Positions 29,316-38,565 of a stretch of 64,000 nucleotides of DNA are shown piece after piece. The stretch spans positions 186,001-250,000 of the forward strand of contig DF158883.1 of NCBI GenBank assembly GCA_000307305.1. The letters are read 5' to 3'. The notes under the pieces are model-generated. The model was not told the DNA's origin and ran no database searches. It saw nothing but the letters and a program-made list of their open reading frames with translations. Both the position numbers and the translations under genes were made by a program. Position 1 is the first letter of the stretch, and every line of letters starts with the position of its first letter. This DNA comes from Enterobacteriaceae bacterium B14 (GTDB lineage Bacteria; Pseudomonadota; Gammaproteobacteria; Enterobacterales; Enterobacteriaceae).

Positions 29316-31595
29316 ATGAGTGAGATAACTCAAGACGGAGCTGAACGTTTACCGCTGCGTCAATTTACTGAAAGCGCATATCTGAACTATTCGATGTACG
29401 TCATCATGGATCGTGCATTGCCGTTCATTGGTGACGGTTTAAAACCGGTTCAGCGCAGAATTGTCTATGCCATGTCTGAGCTAGGACTGAGTGCGACAGC
29501 GAAGTATAAAAAATCGGCCCGTACTGTTGGTGACGTACTAGGTAAGTACCACCCGCATGGCGATAGTGCTTGTTATGAAGCGATGGTATTAATGGCTCAG
29601 CCATTCTCTTATCGCTATCCGCTGGTGGATGGACAAGGAAACTGGGGCGCACCCGATGACCCTAAATCCTTTGCCGCGATGCGTTATACCGAATCGCGCC
29701 TGTCAAAATATGCGGAGCTGTTGCTCGGTGAATTAGGGCAGGGCACGGTTGATTACACGCCAAACTTTGATGGCACACTTCAAGAACCTAAAACCCTGCC
29801 AGCTCGGTTGCCCAATATTTTGTTGAATGGTACGACGGGGATCGCCGTCGGTATGGCAACGGATATTCCACCTCATAACCTAAAAGAAGTGGCACAGGCT
29901 GTCGTCTCGCTGATTGAACACCCCAATGCGACATTAGAAGATTTAATGCAGCATGTTCAGGGGCCGGATTATCCAACCGAAGCGGAAATTATCACCCCAC
30001 GCGATGACATTCGTAAGATGTATGAAACTGGGCGTGGCTCTATCCGTATGCGCGCAGTCTGGAAGAAAGAAGATGGTGAAATCGTCATTAGCGCGCTGCC
30101 ACATCAAGTTTCCGGTGCGAAAGTGCTTGAGCAGATTGCTAGCCAAATGCGGGCGAAAAAATTACCGCTGGTAGAAGACCTGCGTGACGAATCCGATCAT
30201 GAAAACCCAACGCGTTTGGTGATTGTGCCTCGCTCGAATCGTGTTGATATGGAACAGTTGATGAATCATCTGTTTGTGACGACCGATCTGGAAAAAAGCT
30301 ATCGCGTTAACATGAATATGATTGGGCTAGATAACCGCCCATCAGTAAAAGGCTTAGTCACTATTCTCAACGAGTGGTTAGTTTATCGACGTGAAACGGT
30401 ACGCCGTCGCTTAAACTATCGCTTAGAAAAAGTGTTAAAACGCCTGCATATTCTAGAAGGTTTGCTCACAGCGTTTCTTAATATTGATGAAGTTATCCAT
30501 ATTATCCGCAGTGAAGATGAACCTAAACCTGTTCTGATAGAGCGCTTCTCACTAAGTGAAACTCAAGCCGAAGCTATTTTAGAGTTAAAATTACGCCATT
30601 TAGCGAAGCTGGAAGAGTTTAAAATCCGTGGTGAACAGGAAGACCTAGCAAAAGAGCGGGACAAGTTACAAGAGCTTCTGGCTTCTGAGCGCAAGCTGAA
30701 TACCTTAGTGAAAAAAGAGATTATCGCAGACAGCGAAAGCTATGGCGATGATCGGCGCTCTCCATTAATGGAGCGGGAAGAAGCGAAGGCGATGAGTGAA
30801 CATGAATTCACTCCGTCAGAGCCAGTGACCATCATTCTGTCTGAAATGGGCTGGGTGCGTAGTGCGAAAGGCCACGACATCGACCCGACAGGGTTAAGCT
30901 ATAAAGCAGGAGACAGCTACCGTGCTGTCGCGAAAGGTAAGAGCAATCTTCCGGTTGTCTTTATCGATTCAACGGGCCGAAGCTATGCGCTTGATCCGAT
31001 CACACTGCCTTCGGCTCGTGGCCAAGGTGAGCCATTAACAGGCAAGTTAACGCCTCCACCGGGGGCCAGCATTGAACATGTTCTAATGGCACCGGAGGAT
31101 CGGCGGTTACTTATGGCATCTGATGCAGGTTATGGTTTCATCTGTACCTTCGATGATTTGGTCACACGTAATCGAGCCGGTAAAACGCTGATTACCTTGC
31201 CAGACAATGCCAAAGTGCTGGCTCCAATTGAGCTTCACTCTGATGATGACCTGCTGCTCTCCATTACACAGGCAGGGCGCATGTTGCTGTTCCCTGTGGG
31301 GGATCTACCACAGCTATCGAAAGGTAAAGGGAATAAAATTATCTCTATTCCAGCCGCACAAGCGGCGGCGGGGGAAGATAGTCTGGCTCATTTGTATGTC
31401 TTACCTCCTCAAGCCTCTCTGACTCTTCATGTTGGCAAACGTAAACTGACGCTACGACCGGAAGATTTGCAAAAATTCAGGGCGGAGCGGGGCCGTAAAG
31501 GAACGCTATTGCCAAGAGGATTACAGCGTATAGATAGCGTTGAAATCGATGCACCAGAGCGCCAAGTTGTAGATGAGGGTGGTGACGGCGAGTAG
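29316..31595 (+). CDS. parC: DNA topoisomerase IV subunit A
   Basis: DNA-cleaving subunit of topoisomerase IV. It has 759 residues (E. coli 752). The winged-helix/tower domain has the active-site Tyr in [13 protein letters not shown] near residue 124. The quinolone-resistance region reads [15 protein letters not shown], so the positions equal to Ser80 and Glu84 of E. coli are wild type. The C-terminal beta-pinwheel domain (from about residue 500) is complete. A good terminator follows at 31626. Confidence 0.98.
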   Translation: MSEITQDGAERLPLRQFTESAYLNYSMYVIMDRALPFIGDGLKPVQRRIVYAMSELGLSATAKYKKSARTVGDVLGKYHPHGDSACYEAMVLMAQPFSYRYPLVDGQGNWGAPDDPKSFAAMRYTESRLSKYAELLLGELGQGTVDYTPNFDGTLQEPKTLPARLPNILLNGTTGIAVGMATDIPPHNLKEVAQAVVSLIEHPNATLEDLMQHVQGPDYPTEAEIITPRDDIRKMYETGRGSIRMRAVWKKEDGEIVISALPHQVSGAKVLEQIASQMRAKKLPLVEDLRDESDHENPTRLVIVPRSNRVDMEQLMNHLFVTTDLEKSYRVNMNMIGLDNRPSVKGLVTILNEWLVYRRETVRRRLNYRLEKVLKRLHILEGLLTAFLNIDEVIHIIRSEDEPKPVLIERFSLSETQAEAILELKLRHLAKLEEFKIRGEQEDLAKERDKLQELLASERKLNTLVKKEIIADSESYGDDRRSPLMEREEAKAMSEHEFTPSEPVTIILSEMGWVRSAKGHDIDPTGLSYKAGDSYRAVAKGKSNLPVVFIDSTGRSYALDPITLPSARGQGEPLTGKLTPPPGASIEHVLMAPEDRRLLMASDAGYGFICTFDDLVTRNRAGKTLITLPDNAKVLAPIELHSDDDLLLSITQAGRMLLFPVGDLPQLSKGKGNKIISIPAAQAAAGEDSLAHLYVLPPQASLTLHVGKRKLTLRPEDLQKFRAERGRKGTLLPRGLQRIDSVEIDAPERQVVDEGGDGE

Positions 31596-31625
31596 AGATA
31601 AGATCTCAAGTTAAAATCATAAACG

Positions 31626-31656
31626 ACAAAGCTGGGTATATCCCAGCTTTGTTTTA
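31626..31656 (+). terminator. Terminator after parC
   Basis: ACAAAGCTGGG and CCCAGCTTTGT form a perfect 11-bp stem with a 5-nt loop, followed by TTTTA. Confidence 0.85.
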
Positions 31657-31740
31657 TGTATCGAACAGAGAATGTTGAATAGAGAAATGAGAATGGGGAG
31701 AGGCTAGGTGTATCCGCTTTTGCTCAAAGCAGTGTCTTTA

Positions 31741-31777
31741 GACGAAAGAAAACAGCCTGTGTGAACACAGGCTGTTT
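31741..31777 (-). terminator. Terminator after the small secreted protein gene
   Basis: AAACAGCCTGTG and CACAGGCTGTTT form a perfect 12-bp stem with a 4-nt loop. On the minus strand it is followed by TTCTTTCG, and it lies 31 bp beyond the stop at 31809. Confidence 0.75.
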
Positions 31778-31808
31778 ACAAACTGGAGACGTCGTATTGG
31801 AAAGAGTA

Positions 31809-32168
31809 TTAGTTTCTTTCAGCTTCTTTTAACAATACTGCGTAGAGTTTTTGGTGAATCTGTTGGCAACTTTTAGCAATGTTAGCTTGGTGAACACTGT
31901 CCATCACACTCTGGATATCCCCGCTCAACGATGAGCGAAGCAGAAGATAACGTGTTGCACGGCCCATGTTGTAATCTAAACCTGCTTTATTAGTCTGATA
32001 TGCCTCAGGGTCTAGCTTACTCAGAGATGCCAATTCACTCTGGCATTGTTGGAGATTTTTCCCGTAGAACTCTTGTTGTGTGTTATTAACGCCATAGAAC
32101 GACGCATCCTGCGCATATACCGCGGTTGAAAAAACAAATGTTACAAAAAATGTAAGAAGGATTTTCAA
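31809..32168 (-). CDS. Small secreted protein of unknown function
   Basis: I do not recognise this family. The frame is open to an ATG at 32240, but the best start is TTG at 32168, exactly 6 nt behind GGAG. It gives 119 residues and puts a clean Sec signal peptide at the N-terminus (MKILLTFFVTFVFSTAVYAQ, cleavage after AYA). The mature part of about 100 residues is helical in character, with two Cys (QQCQSEL, KSCQQIH) that may form a disulfide. The protein is therefore probably periplasmic or secreted. It opens the accessory island between parC and plsC and is divergent from the FKBP gene. Its own terminator follows. Confidence 0.75.
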   Translation of the reverse strand: MKILLTFFVTFVFSTAVYAQDASFYGVNNTQQEFYGKNLQQCQSELASLSKLDPEAYQTNKAGLDYNMGRATRYLLLRSSLSGDIQSVMDSVHQANIAKSCQQIHQKLYAVLLKEAERN

Positions 32169-33162
32169 GGCTATCTCCAGAAGTCTTATCCTATTTTGAA
32201 AAACCACATGAGCATGGTCACTACCGTTAGTTACTAGCAACTAGCCGGCGACCCATTTAGAAATGAACGTAAATTTCTATAAATTCTATAGTATGGATAG
32301 CTCAGTGTGCAGTTAAACCACCGTATCATAAGGCAGTCAGGTTACGGCAATCAATCTTTATTTCGCTTTCTGAGGACAGAATTGGATTTATTTTTGAACT
32401 TTTTAGATTAACGGGAACAATGCTTTTTTGGCGAGCACTCGTTAGCTGAAAAGTTGTATGAGAAAGCGTTAAAGCAGGTTGTATCGTTGTAAATGAGTTT
32501 ACCTTATAGGTGATCCTGTTTTAGAGAGATGAGCACATTTTTGTTTAAAAAATAAGCTTAAAAATGAGTGCGCTCCAGTTTTATAGAGAAGCAGGAGTGT
32601 TTAATCTATTTATAAGAAACGATTAACTAATAAATAGATATTAGTAGAATTTACCACCATCTATATTTTTAGATTAGCGTTGATATATTCGATATACGAA
32701 GTAAGCAAAAGAGATCATAAATAAGAAAGGGTTTAGATAAGTGATATCGATCACAAAAACAACGGGCATCTGCTATACAAGATGACATAAAGCAGTAGAC
32801 GCGATATTTATGGGAATTATCTATATGTGAAAAATCCCACTATATAACGGTTGTAAAATAGGATTCTCATTCCGCATATTTATCTCGTTAGCACTGTTAT
32901 ATCCCTTCGCTGAGGGCGTAGGTTCTCGGTTGTTTTAAAACCTTGATGTTTAAAACCAGAGTGGGCAGAATGACAAGCGCTTATCTTTGCCTATCACATG
33001 GTGAGGTTACAGTGAAAATAAAATACGTAGAACAAATAAAAAGATATCAATGATCTACTTAGGATATGCGTAAAAGGACACACGCTACGCTCTTATCTTT
33101 AAAGGGAATGGAATATCTTAATTAAAAAATGGAACTATGGTAGCAAGGGCTGGATGTAACTA
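32169..33162. other. Long AT-rich regulatory gap upstream of the FKBP gene
   Basis: Nearly 1 kb, AT-rich, between the small secreted protein gene and the FKBP gene. A CRP-like site is at 32740-32755. Short frames occur, including a 26-codon ATG frame at 32970-33050 and an inner GTG behind GAGG, but none has enough support to be called. No tRNA or known RNA was recognised. The composition contrasts with the flanking parC and plsC genes. Confidence 0.5.
32740..32755. promoter_or_regulatory. CRP-like binding site
   Basis: AGTGATATCGATCACA has both GTGA and TCAC half-sites with the correct 6-bp spacer and one mismatch to the core consensus TGTGA-N6-TCACA. It lies about 420 bp before the FKBP gene and about 570 bp from the small secreted gene. 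The start site it would serve is not known. Confidence 0.45.
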
Positions 33163-33407
33163 ATGGAAAAGAAAAAACAAAATCTTTAGTAAAACGCCAT
33201 TCGTGGCTCCTACCATGTATTTTTCTCCCTCTTTCTGCACCTGCATATTCACAGCAGGAAGCCTCGGATATCTTTGATTTTGATGTTGGTATTTATTCAA
33301 ATACTCCAACGGCAGATAAAGCACCGGCTAAACCAGCCAAAGAAATACCACCCAATAGACCTAAAGCACCAGTAAAGCTAAGTGACAACAAGGCTAATTA
33401 CCAAGTC
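33163..33407 (+). pseudogene. Probable frameshifted 5' end (signal peptide region) of the FKBP gene
   Basis: The reading frame of the downstream FKBP gene is open from 33144, yet contains no ATG, GTG or TTG before 33408. Translated, this region gives a strong signal peptide (KRHSWLLPCIFLPLSAPAYS followed by QQEA) and a Pro/Lys-rich linker. An ATG at 33163 in another frame reads Met-Glu-Lys-Lys-Lys then stops at 33187. One extra A in the six-A run at 33172-33177 would join that ATG to the signal peptide and the FKBP frame, giving about 872 residues. Explanations include a real one-base deletion, a sequencing error, or slippage on the A-run. Confidence 0.6.
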
Positions 33408-35780
33408 ATGATGGCAACGTTAAATGCCTCACTTGCCTCTGAGCGTGAGGCTCGGGCAAGTTTGCAAAAAGAGATTGCTGGGCTAGAGATCCGTTATGCC
33501 AATAAATTAAATAGAGTTGAACAGGCGCTAACAGCAGAAAAAGAACAGAAAAAACAATTGGAAAGCGCTAACTCCGCGTTGCTGAAATCAGCGGCGAAGG
33601 GAGGGGATAAAACAGAACAGAAACTAACAGCGCTACAAAAGCAGTTAGCTGATGCTGAACAGACTCTGGCTAAAGAGCGTGATGCCCGCAAAAAAATAGA
33701 AGCGGAGCAGGAAGCGTTATCTAAAACAACGGCTCAAAGCAACGAGAAAACCAAACAACAGCTAGCCGCAGTACAAAAGCAGTTGGCAGAAGAGAAAGCC
33801 GCTAAACAGACGCTGGATATGGAAAAACAGAGCGCCCAAAAAGGTGTGGCTGCGAAGCTGGCTGAAACAGAAAAAGCCTTAGCCACTGAGCGAGAGGCGC
33901 GCAAAAAGTTAGAGGCTGAGCGCGAAACATTAGCGAAAGCCTCAACGCAGAGCAGCGAGCAGATCAAGCAACAGCTAGCCGCAGTACAAAAGCAACTGGC
34001 AGAAGAGAAAGCCGCTAAACAGACACTGGATATGGAAAAGCAGAGCGCCCAAAAAGGTGTGGCTGCGAAGCTGGCTGAAACAGAAAAAGCCTTAGCCACT
34101 GAGCGAGAGGCGCGCAAAAAGTTAGAAACTGAGCGCGAAGCACTAGCCAAAACATCAACACTAAGTAGCGAACAGCAAAAACAACAGCTTGCAACGGTAC
34201 AAAAACAGTTGGAAGCAGAGAAGGCCGCTAAGCAGAGCCTGGATGTTGAAAAACAGAGTAATGAACAGCTCAAGCAGCAGCTAGCTGCAGTACAAAAGCA
34301 ACTGGCAGACGAGAAAGCGTCTCAGCAGAAACGTGATGGTGAAAAACAGCCGTCTCAGAAAGCAGAGCTTGCTAAGTTTTCTGCAATGGAAAGTTCGCTG
34401 GCCGCTGAGCAAGTGGCACGTAAAAAGGCAGAAGCTGAGCGTGACACATTGGTAAAAGCCGCTACACAGAGCAATGAGCAGATAAAACAGCAGCTGACAT
34501 TAGTGCAAAAACAGCTCGCAGAAGAGGAAGCGATACAGAAGAGCACGATAACTAAATTAAATGAAACAGAAATGGCGTTAGCAAAAGAACGAGAATCAAA
34601 TGCGAAGGTGCGAGCTCTGAAAGAAAATGAGAGTAAGCAACAGGTTCTTGAACGCGAGAAAAGAGAATCAGAAAAAGATAACGCGCTACAAGAAGCGAAG
34701 AAAAAACTGAGTGAAGTTGAATTAGCATTAGCAACAGAGCGTGATGCTCGTAAAAAAGCGGAAGCTGGGGCACCTAAATCGACAGAGGCAACCGCTCAGA
34801 GTAGCGAAAGTATCAAGCAGTTAGCCGCCTTACAGAAACAGTTATCAGAGAAAGAGCGTATAGAACAGGTTTTCCAAGAGAGATTGAAAGACCTTGAGAA
34901 AACGCTGGCCTCAGAGCGAGACGTTAATAAGAAATCGGCCGATCAAAAGAGTGAACTTGAAGAGCAACTGAAAGCAGCAACGCAAAAACTGTCGATTGCA
35001 GAAGCGGCTCGCCAGAGGCTTGAAGCTTCGTCAAAGGGCAACGAATCAGCAGAGCCTAAGGCTAACGATATTAGTATGATGATTTCTGCCATGGTTAATC
35101 CCGCCTTGTTAGGTGCTAATACCTCTGCTGCTAAGCCGCTTAATTTAGCCGATGAGAGTGTAAAAAAGGCTTATGCTAGCGGTGTTGTATTCGCTCGTTA
35201 TTTAGAAACCACAATGGAAAAACAGCGTCAAATCAATATCAATCTCGATCGCAATATTATTATTGCCGGTATTCAGGATGCTTTCGATAGTAAGCTAAAA
35301 ATGAGTGAGAAGGATATTGAGAAATCGATGGACGATTTCGACCAAGAGGTTGAAAAGAAAATCGAGAAAAACGCGAAGACAGTAGGCACTCGTGAAAAAG
35401 AGATTGGGGCTGAATACCGTAGCTCTTTTGCAAAGCAGGACGGTGTGAAAAAGCTGAAATCAGGTATGCTATATCAGATCGAAAAACCAGGTACCGGTAG
35501 AAAAGCACTAGATACAGACACAGTAAAAGTTAAACTGCTCGGTACATTGGTTGATGGGACTATATTTAATAGTTCAGAAGAACAAGGTGGAGATCTCTCT
35601 TTTAGCGTTGATGGCATTCTGCCAGCCTTGCAAGAGGGGATAAAATTGATTTCTAAAGGTGGAAAGATTCGCTTAGTCGTTCCACCTGAGTTAGCCTATG
35701 GCGAAAAAGGGTTTCCACCGTTGATTCCCCCTCATGCTACATTAGTTTTTGATATCGAACTCAATGACATCAGCGGTTAA
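33408..35780 (+). CDS. Long coiled-coil periplasmic FKBP-type peptidyl-prolyl isomerase
   Basis: From the first in-frame ATG the protein has 790 residues. About residues 1-555 are an extreme Lys/Glu/Ala/Gln-rich coiled coil made of repeated blocks such as KQQLAAVQKQLAEEKAAKQ and ALATEREARKKLEAERE. Two blocks of 71 residues are almost identical (see the repeat at 33761-34155). The C-terminal 235 residues match the Mip/FkpA layout: an FKBP N-terminal dimerisation domain (about 560-680, with VKKAYASGVVFARYLE) and a catalytic FKBP domain (about 695-790, with VKVKLLGTLVDGTIFNSS, ALQEGIKLISKGGK and VPPELAYGEKG). FkpA itself is only about 270 residues, so the rod is a large addition. The true N-terminus is probably upstream and holds a signal peptide. 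A Sel1 lipoprotein gene follows after about 90 bp. Substrate unknown. Confidence 0.85.
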   Translation: MMATLNASLASEREARASLQKEIAGLEIRYANKLNRVEQALTAEKEQKKQLESANSALLKSAAKGGDKTEQKLTALQKQLADAEQTLAKERDARKKIEAEQEALSKTTAQSNEKTKQQLAAVQKQLAEEKAAKQTLDMEKQSAQKGVAAKLAETEKALATEREARKKLEAERETLAKASTQSSEQIKQQLAAVQKQLAEEKAAKQTLDMEKQSAQKGVAAKLAETEKALATEREARKKLETEREALAKTSTLSSEQQKQQLATVQKQLEAEKAAKQSLDVEKQSNEQLKQQLAAVQKQLADEKASQQKRDGEKQPSQKAELAKFSAMESSLAAEQVARKKAEAERDTLVKAATQSNEQIKQQLTLVQKQLAEEEAIQKSTITKLNETEMALAKERESNAKVRALKENESKQQVLEREKRESEKDNALQEAKKKLSEVELALATERDARKKAEAGAPKSTEATAQSSESIKQLAALQKQLSEKERIEQVFQERLKDLEKTLASERDVNKKSADQKSELEEQLKAATQKLSIAEAARQRLEASSKGNESAEPKANDISMMISAMVNPALLGANTSAAKPLNLADESVKKAYASGVVFARYLETTMEKQRQININLDRNIIIAGIQDAFDSKLKMSEKDIEKSMDDFDQEVEKKIEKNAKTVGTREKEIGAEYRSSFAKQDGVKKLKSGMLYQIEKPGTGRKALDTDTVKVKLLGTLVDGTIFNSSEEQGGDLSFSVDGILPALQEGIKLISKGGKIRLVVPPELAYGEKGFPPLIPPHATLVFDIELNDISG
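33761..34155 (+). repeat. 213-bp in-frame tandem duplication inside the FKBP coiled coil
   Basis: Blocks starting GCTAGCCGCAGTACAAAAGC at 33761 and again at 33974 are 213 bp apart (71 codons). They are almost identical for about 180 bp each, differing at only a few, mostly silent, positions. Flanking sequence from about 33620 to 34860 holds more diverged versions of the same unit. This is recent intragenic duplication and should be prone to copy-number change. Confidence 0.85.
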
Positions 35781-35873
35781 GCATTAACTTAGGATCACAC
35801 CCTAGTATGTCCAATTTTTTTAGGGATACCATGAGACATGTATAACGAATTAAAAGAAGGAAGCGCTAAGAAG

Positions 35874-37364
35874 ATGAGTCTGTTAAAGACTTCCGCGATG
35901 CTGCTAACGCCTTTTTTACTCTTTGGATGCGCAGACCTTTTGCGTAGTAATAGCGCCAGCAACAGTGGCAGTAACGGTTCTTTTCAACCCGTTATGTCTA
36001 TGGGTGTTTTAGCGGATATACAAGGTGGGTTGGCAACGTCTGAAAGATTAGCCGCGAAGGGCGATGCGAATGCACAAGCGCGTTTAGGCTCGTTGTATTG
36101 GGATGCACAATATTACAGTGATAGCTTTAACTGGTACGAAAAAGCAGCTATGCAAGGAAATGCATTTGCGCAATATCGTGTTGGTTACGCTTATGTGACA
36201 GGTAAAGGTGTAGGCAAAAATCTTGATGCTGCTCGTGAATGGTATCAAAAAGCGGCTGCACAAGGTCATTCACAGGCACTGAAGGAATTGGTGATATTAG
36301 GTCCATTGCCTGAAACCTATGTCAGCATTGAAGATAATGAGCCTGTTTACTCTACAACAGCATTGCCGCAGCCTGAAATTATCTCAGCGAATACAGCCAC
36401 ATCAGGCCCATTGATAACACCTACGCCAATGCCAGTGAACACGGCGCCTGTCTCAGTTAAACCAGTTTTTACGTCAACACCGACAGTATCAGCGCCAATC
36501 GTATCTACCCCAGTATCAGCAGAGCCAGTTGTTATTTCTACACCAACAGTAACGACTCAAGCGATAAACACGGGAACAAAAGCTATCTTTACATCTGAGC
36601 CAATTGCTCGGCCTGTTGAGACAGCCTCTACCAGCGGCATTACACAACCTGGGCCAATCATTGATCAGAACGCATCGGAAACCATCGTAGCGCCTTCTGA
36701 GCCAGTAGTGATTGAAAAACCGTCTAGAGCAGAGCCAACTCCTGTTTTAGTAGCGACGCCAATTGTTACTTCATCGGAGGCTAAGCCTTCGACTGTACCT
36801 GAAGCACCCGTTGAGAAACCATCGACTGTTCAGAACACAGCGAATACCAGTGTCAATAAAGGTAATTTAGAGCTTTCTGCCCTGCAAAGTGCTGCGGAAG
36901 AGGGTGATGTTGATGCTCAACAAGAGCTTTCCGTTCTCTATTTGGAAGGTAAAAAAGTACCTAAGAATTTAGAGTTGTCGGTTAAGTGGGGCGAGAAAGC
37001 AGCAAATCAGGGCAATATGATTGCTCAAAATAACCTAGGTGCTGCGTATACGCACGGTAATGGCGTAGCTAAAGACGTTAGTAAGGCCTTCAGCTGGTAT
37101 GAGAAATCATCGAAACAGGGCTACTCTTTGGCGCAATACAACCTTGCCGCTGCTTATGCGATGGGTGTTGGTGTAGATAAAGATTACGTTAAATCTTACG
37201 CTTGGTTTAAGGTCGTCTCTCAAAGCAAAGAAGCAAATACGTTATTGGATGAACGTTCTAAATCTGTTTTAGCTAAAATGGAAAACGTGCTGAAAGAGCG
37301 TAAACAGCTGGATGAAGCAGTTAAGCTTTCTAAAGAGTACGCATCTAAGTACAAGTCTAAGTAA
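35874..37364 (+). CDS. Sel1-repeat lipoprotein with a Ser/Thr/Pro-rich linker
   Basis: Predicted lipoprotein of 496 residues from ATG 35874; a start 12 codons upstream is open but lacks a ribosome binding site. The signal ends in FLLFGC with lipobox Cys at residue 19. Two Sel1 repeats follow (about 50-140: GDANAQARLGSLYWD, GNAFAQYRVGYAYVTGKGV). A linker of about 180 residues, rich in Thr, Ser, Pro and Val, comes next (about 145-335). Then there are three more Sel1 repeats (about 340-450: GDVDAQQELSVLYLEG, NMIAQNNLGAAYTHGNGV, SLAQYNLAAAYAMGVGV) and a charged helical end. Sel1 repeats mediate protein-protein contacts. It follows the FKBP gene closely and is probably co-transcribed. Confidence 0.85.
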   Translation: MSLLKTSAMLLTPFLLFGCADLLRSNSASNSGSNGSFQPVMSMGVLADIQGGLATSERLAAKGDANAQARLGSLYWDAQYYSDSFNWYEKAAMQGNAFAQYRVGYAYVTGKGVGKNLDAAREWYQKAAAQGHSQALKELVILGPLPETYVSIEDNEPVYSTTALPQPEIISANTATSGPLITPTPMPVNTAPVSVKPVFTSTPTVSAPIVSTPVSAEPVVISTPTVTTQAINTGTKAIFTSEPIARPVETASTSGITQPGPIIDQNASETIVAPSEPVVIEKPSRAEPTPVLVATPIVTSSEAKPSTVPEAPVEKPSTVQNTANTSVNKGNLELSALQSAAEEGDVDAQQELSVLYLEGKKVPKNLELSVKWGEKAANQGNMIAQNNLGAAYTHGNGVAKDVSKAFSWYEKSSKQGYSLAQYNLAAAYAMGVGVDKDYVKSYAWFKVVSQSKEANTLLDERSKSVLAKMENVLKERKQLDEAVKLSKEYASKYKSK

Positions 37365-37384
37365 ACATCATCGATATAAATATG

Positions 37385-37412
37385 AATACGGAGGGCATAT
37401 CCCCTCCGTATT
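37385..37412 (+). terminator. Terminator after the Sel1 lipoprotein gene
   Basis: AATACGGAGGG and CCCTCCGTATT form a perfect 11-bp stem with a 6-nt loop, followed by TGTTACTCC, a weak U-tract. It ends the accessory island. Confidence 0.7.
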
Positions 37413-37581
37413 TGTTACTCCTTCTTTCTATATTTCTACTTATTTATGAGTTTGTTAGTTATATCTAACTTAACGACTTTATGCCGCTAGCAGTGAATAT
37501 CTATTCCATTCGCTTATTCTTGGTCTGGGTGTTTTTTAGATAAATCGGTATACTTGGCGAGCATATAAAAAAGGGGTTGTT

Positions 37582-38328
37582 ATGCTACTGATTCTACGCG
37601 CCATCATTGTCACCTTATTTAGTTTAATGGTGTGTATTTTTGGCTCAATCTATTGCTTGTTTAGTCCTAGAAATCCAGAGCATGTTCGGACTTTTGGCCA
37701 CATGTTTGGTCGATTATCGGTACTGTTTGGTATAAAGGTTGAAACCCGAATTCAGCCTAACGTTGAAGAGTTTGGTAATTGTATTTACATCGCTAATCAC
37801 CAAAGTAATTACGATATGGTGACGGTAGCAAATGCCGTTCAGGCACGAACAGTAACAGTGGGTAAGAAAAGTCTCCTGTGGGTTCCTTTTTTTGGCCCTT
37901 TATACTGGCTGACGGGAAATATTCTTATCGATCGGAATAATCGCTCTAAAGCACACGATACGATTACTCAGGTTGTTGAACATATACGGAAAAATAATAT
38001 CTCTGTCTGGATGTTTCCTGAGGGAACTCGCAGTCGTGGCAGAGGGTTAATGCCGTTTAAGACCGGTGCATTTCATGCTGCGATTTCAGCCGGAGTGCCT
38101 ATCATACCCATCTGTGTTTCAAGTACGACGGGTGATAAGATTAATCTTAATCGTCTCAATAATGGCCTTGTTATTGTTGAGATGTTGCCGCCAGTTGATA
38201 CATCTAAATATGGCAAAGAACAGGTTCGGGAATTAGCCGAACACTGTCGCCAGTTGATGATGGAAAAGATCGAACTGTTGGATCAAGAAGTTGCGCAGCG
38301 AGAAAGTAGTGAAGAAAGCCGCGCTTAA
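37582..38328 (+). CDS. plsC: 1-acyl-sn-glycerol-3-phosphate acyltransferase PlsC
   Basis: Inner-membrane enzyme making phosphatidic acid from lysophosphatidic acid, the second acylation of phospholipid synthesis. It has 248 residues (E. coli 245). One N-terminal hydrophobic helix (about 1-25) precedes the catalytic motifs: NHQSNYD (His-X4-Asp) near residue 73 and FPEGTRSRGRG near residue 146. The ATG follows AGGGG. In E. coli plsC lies right beside parC; here about 6 kb of accessory DNA intervenes. Confidence 0.97.
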   Translation: MLLILRAIIVTLFSLMVCIFGSIYCLFSPRNPEHVRTFGHMFGRLSVLFGIKVETRIQPNVEEFGNCIYIANHQSNYDMVTVANAVQARTVTVGKKSLLWVPFFGPLYWLTGNILIDRNNRSKAHDTITQVVEHIRKNNISVWMFPEGTRSRGRGLMPFKTGAFHAAISAGVPIIPICVSSTTGDKINLNRLNNGLVIVEMLPPVDTSKYGKEQVRELAEHCRQLMMEKIELLDQEVAQRESSEESRA

Positions 38329-38565
38329 TTTGGCTATCTGTAGCTGAAGGATTGTCCAAGCAACATGATTTAGCAGGGACGTAAACGTAAGGTTGCCAAG
38401 ATACGGATACATAATATTTTCAAAGATAAAAAAGCCAGTATTTAGTACATAGACTACATTCAGTGCTAGATATTGCATGCCCATCACTACTTGAAGTGAA
38501 ATCAATGTAGAGACTGTTTTAAGGCAGGATGGGTGAGCTTAATATTATCGTCTCATGGAGAATCT

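Noticed and set aside
29316-31595. Possible quinolone-resistance changes in parC and parE
   Set aside because: The resistance-determining segments read as wild type ([10 protein letters not shown] in ParC and EGDSAGGSAKQ in ParE).
32970-33050. 26-codon frame (ATG, with an inner GTG behind GAGG) upstream of the FKBP gene
   Set aside because: Too short and unrecognised; a leader peptide is conceivable, but there is no attenuator or other supporting structure.
33734-34273. Minus-strand frame of 179 codons, Cys/Ser/Phe-rich, with repeats
   Set aside because: It is the antisense reading of the coiled-coil repeats in the FKBP gene; the repetition and Cys/Ser richness come from complementing Ala/Lys/Glu codons. 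No ribosome binding site was seen.
33620-34860. Regular repetition suggesting a CRISPR array
   Set aside because: Repeats are in-frame coding units of a coiled coil with no unique spacers of constant length and no cas genes nearby.
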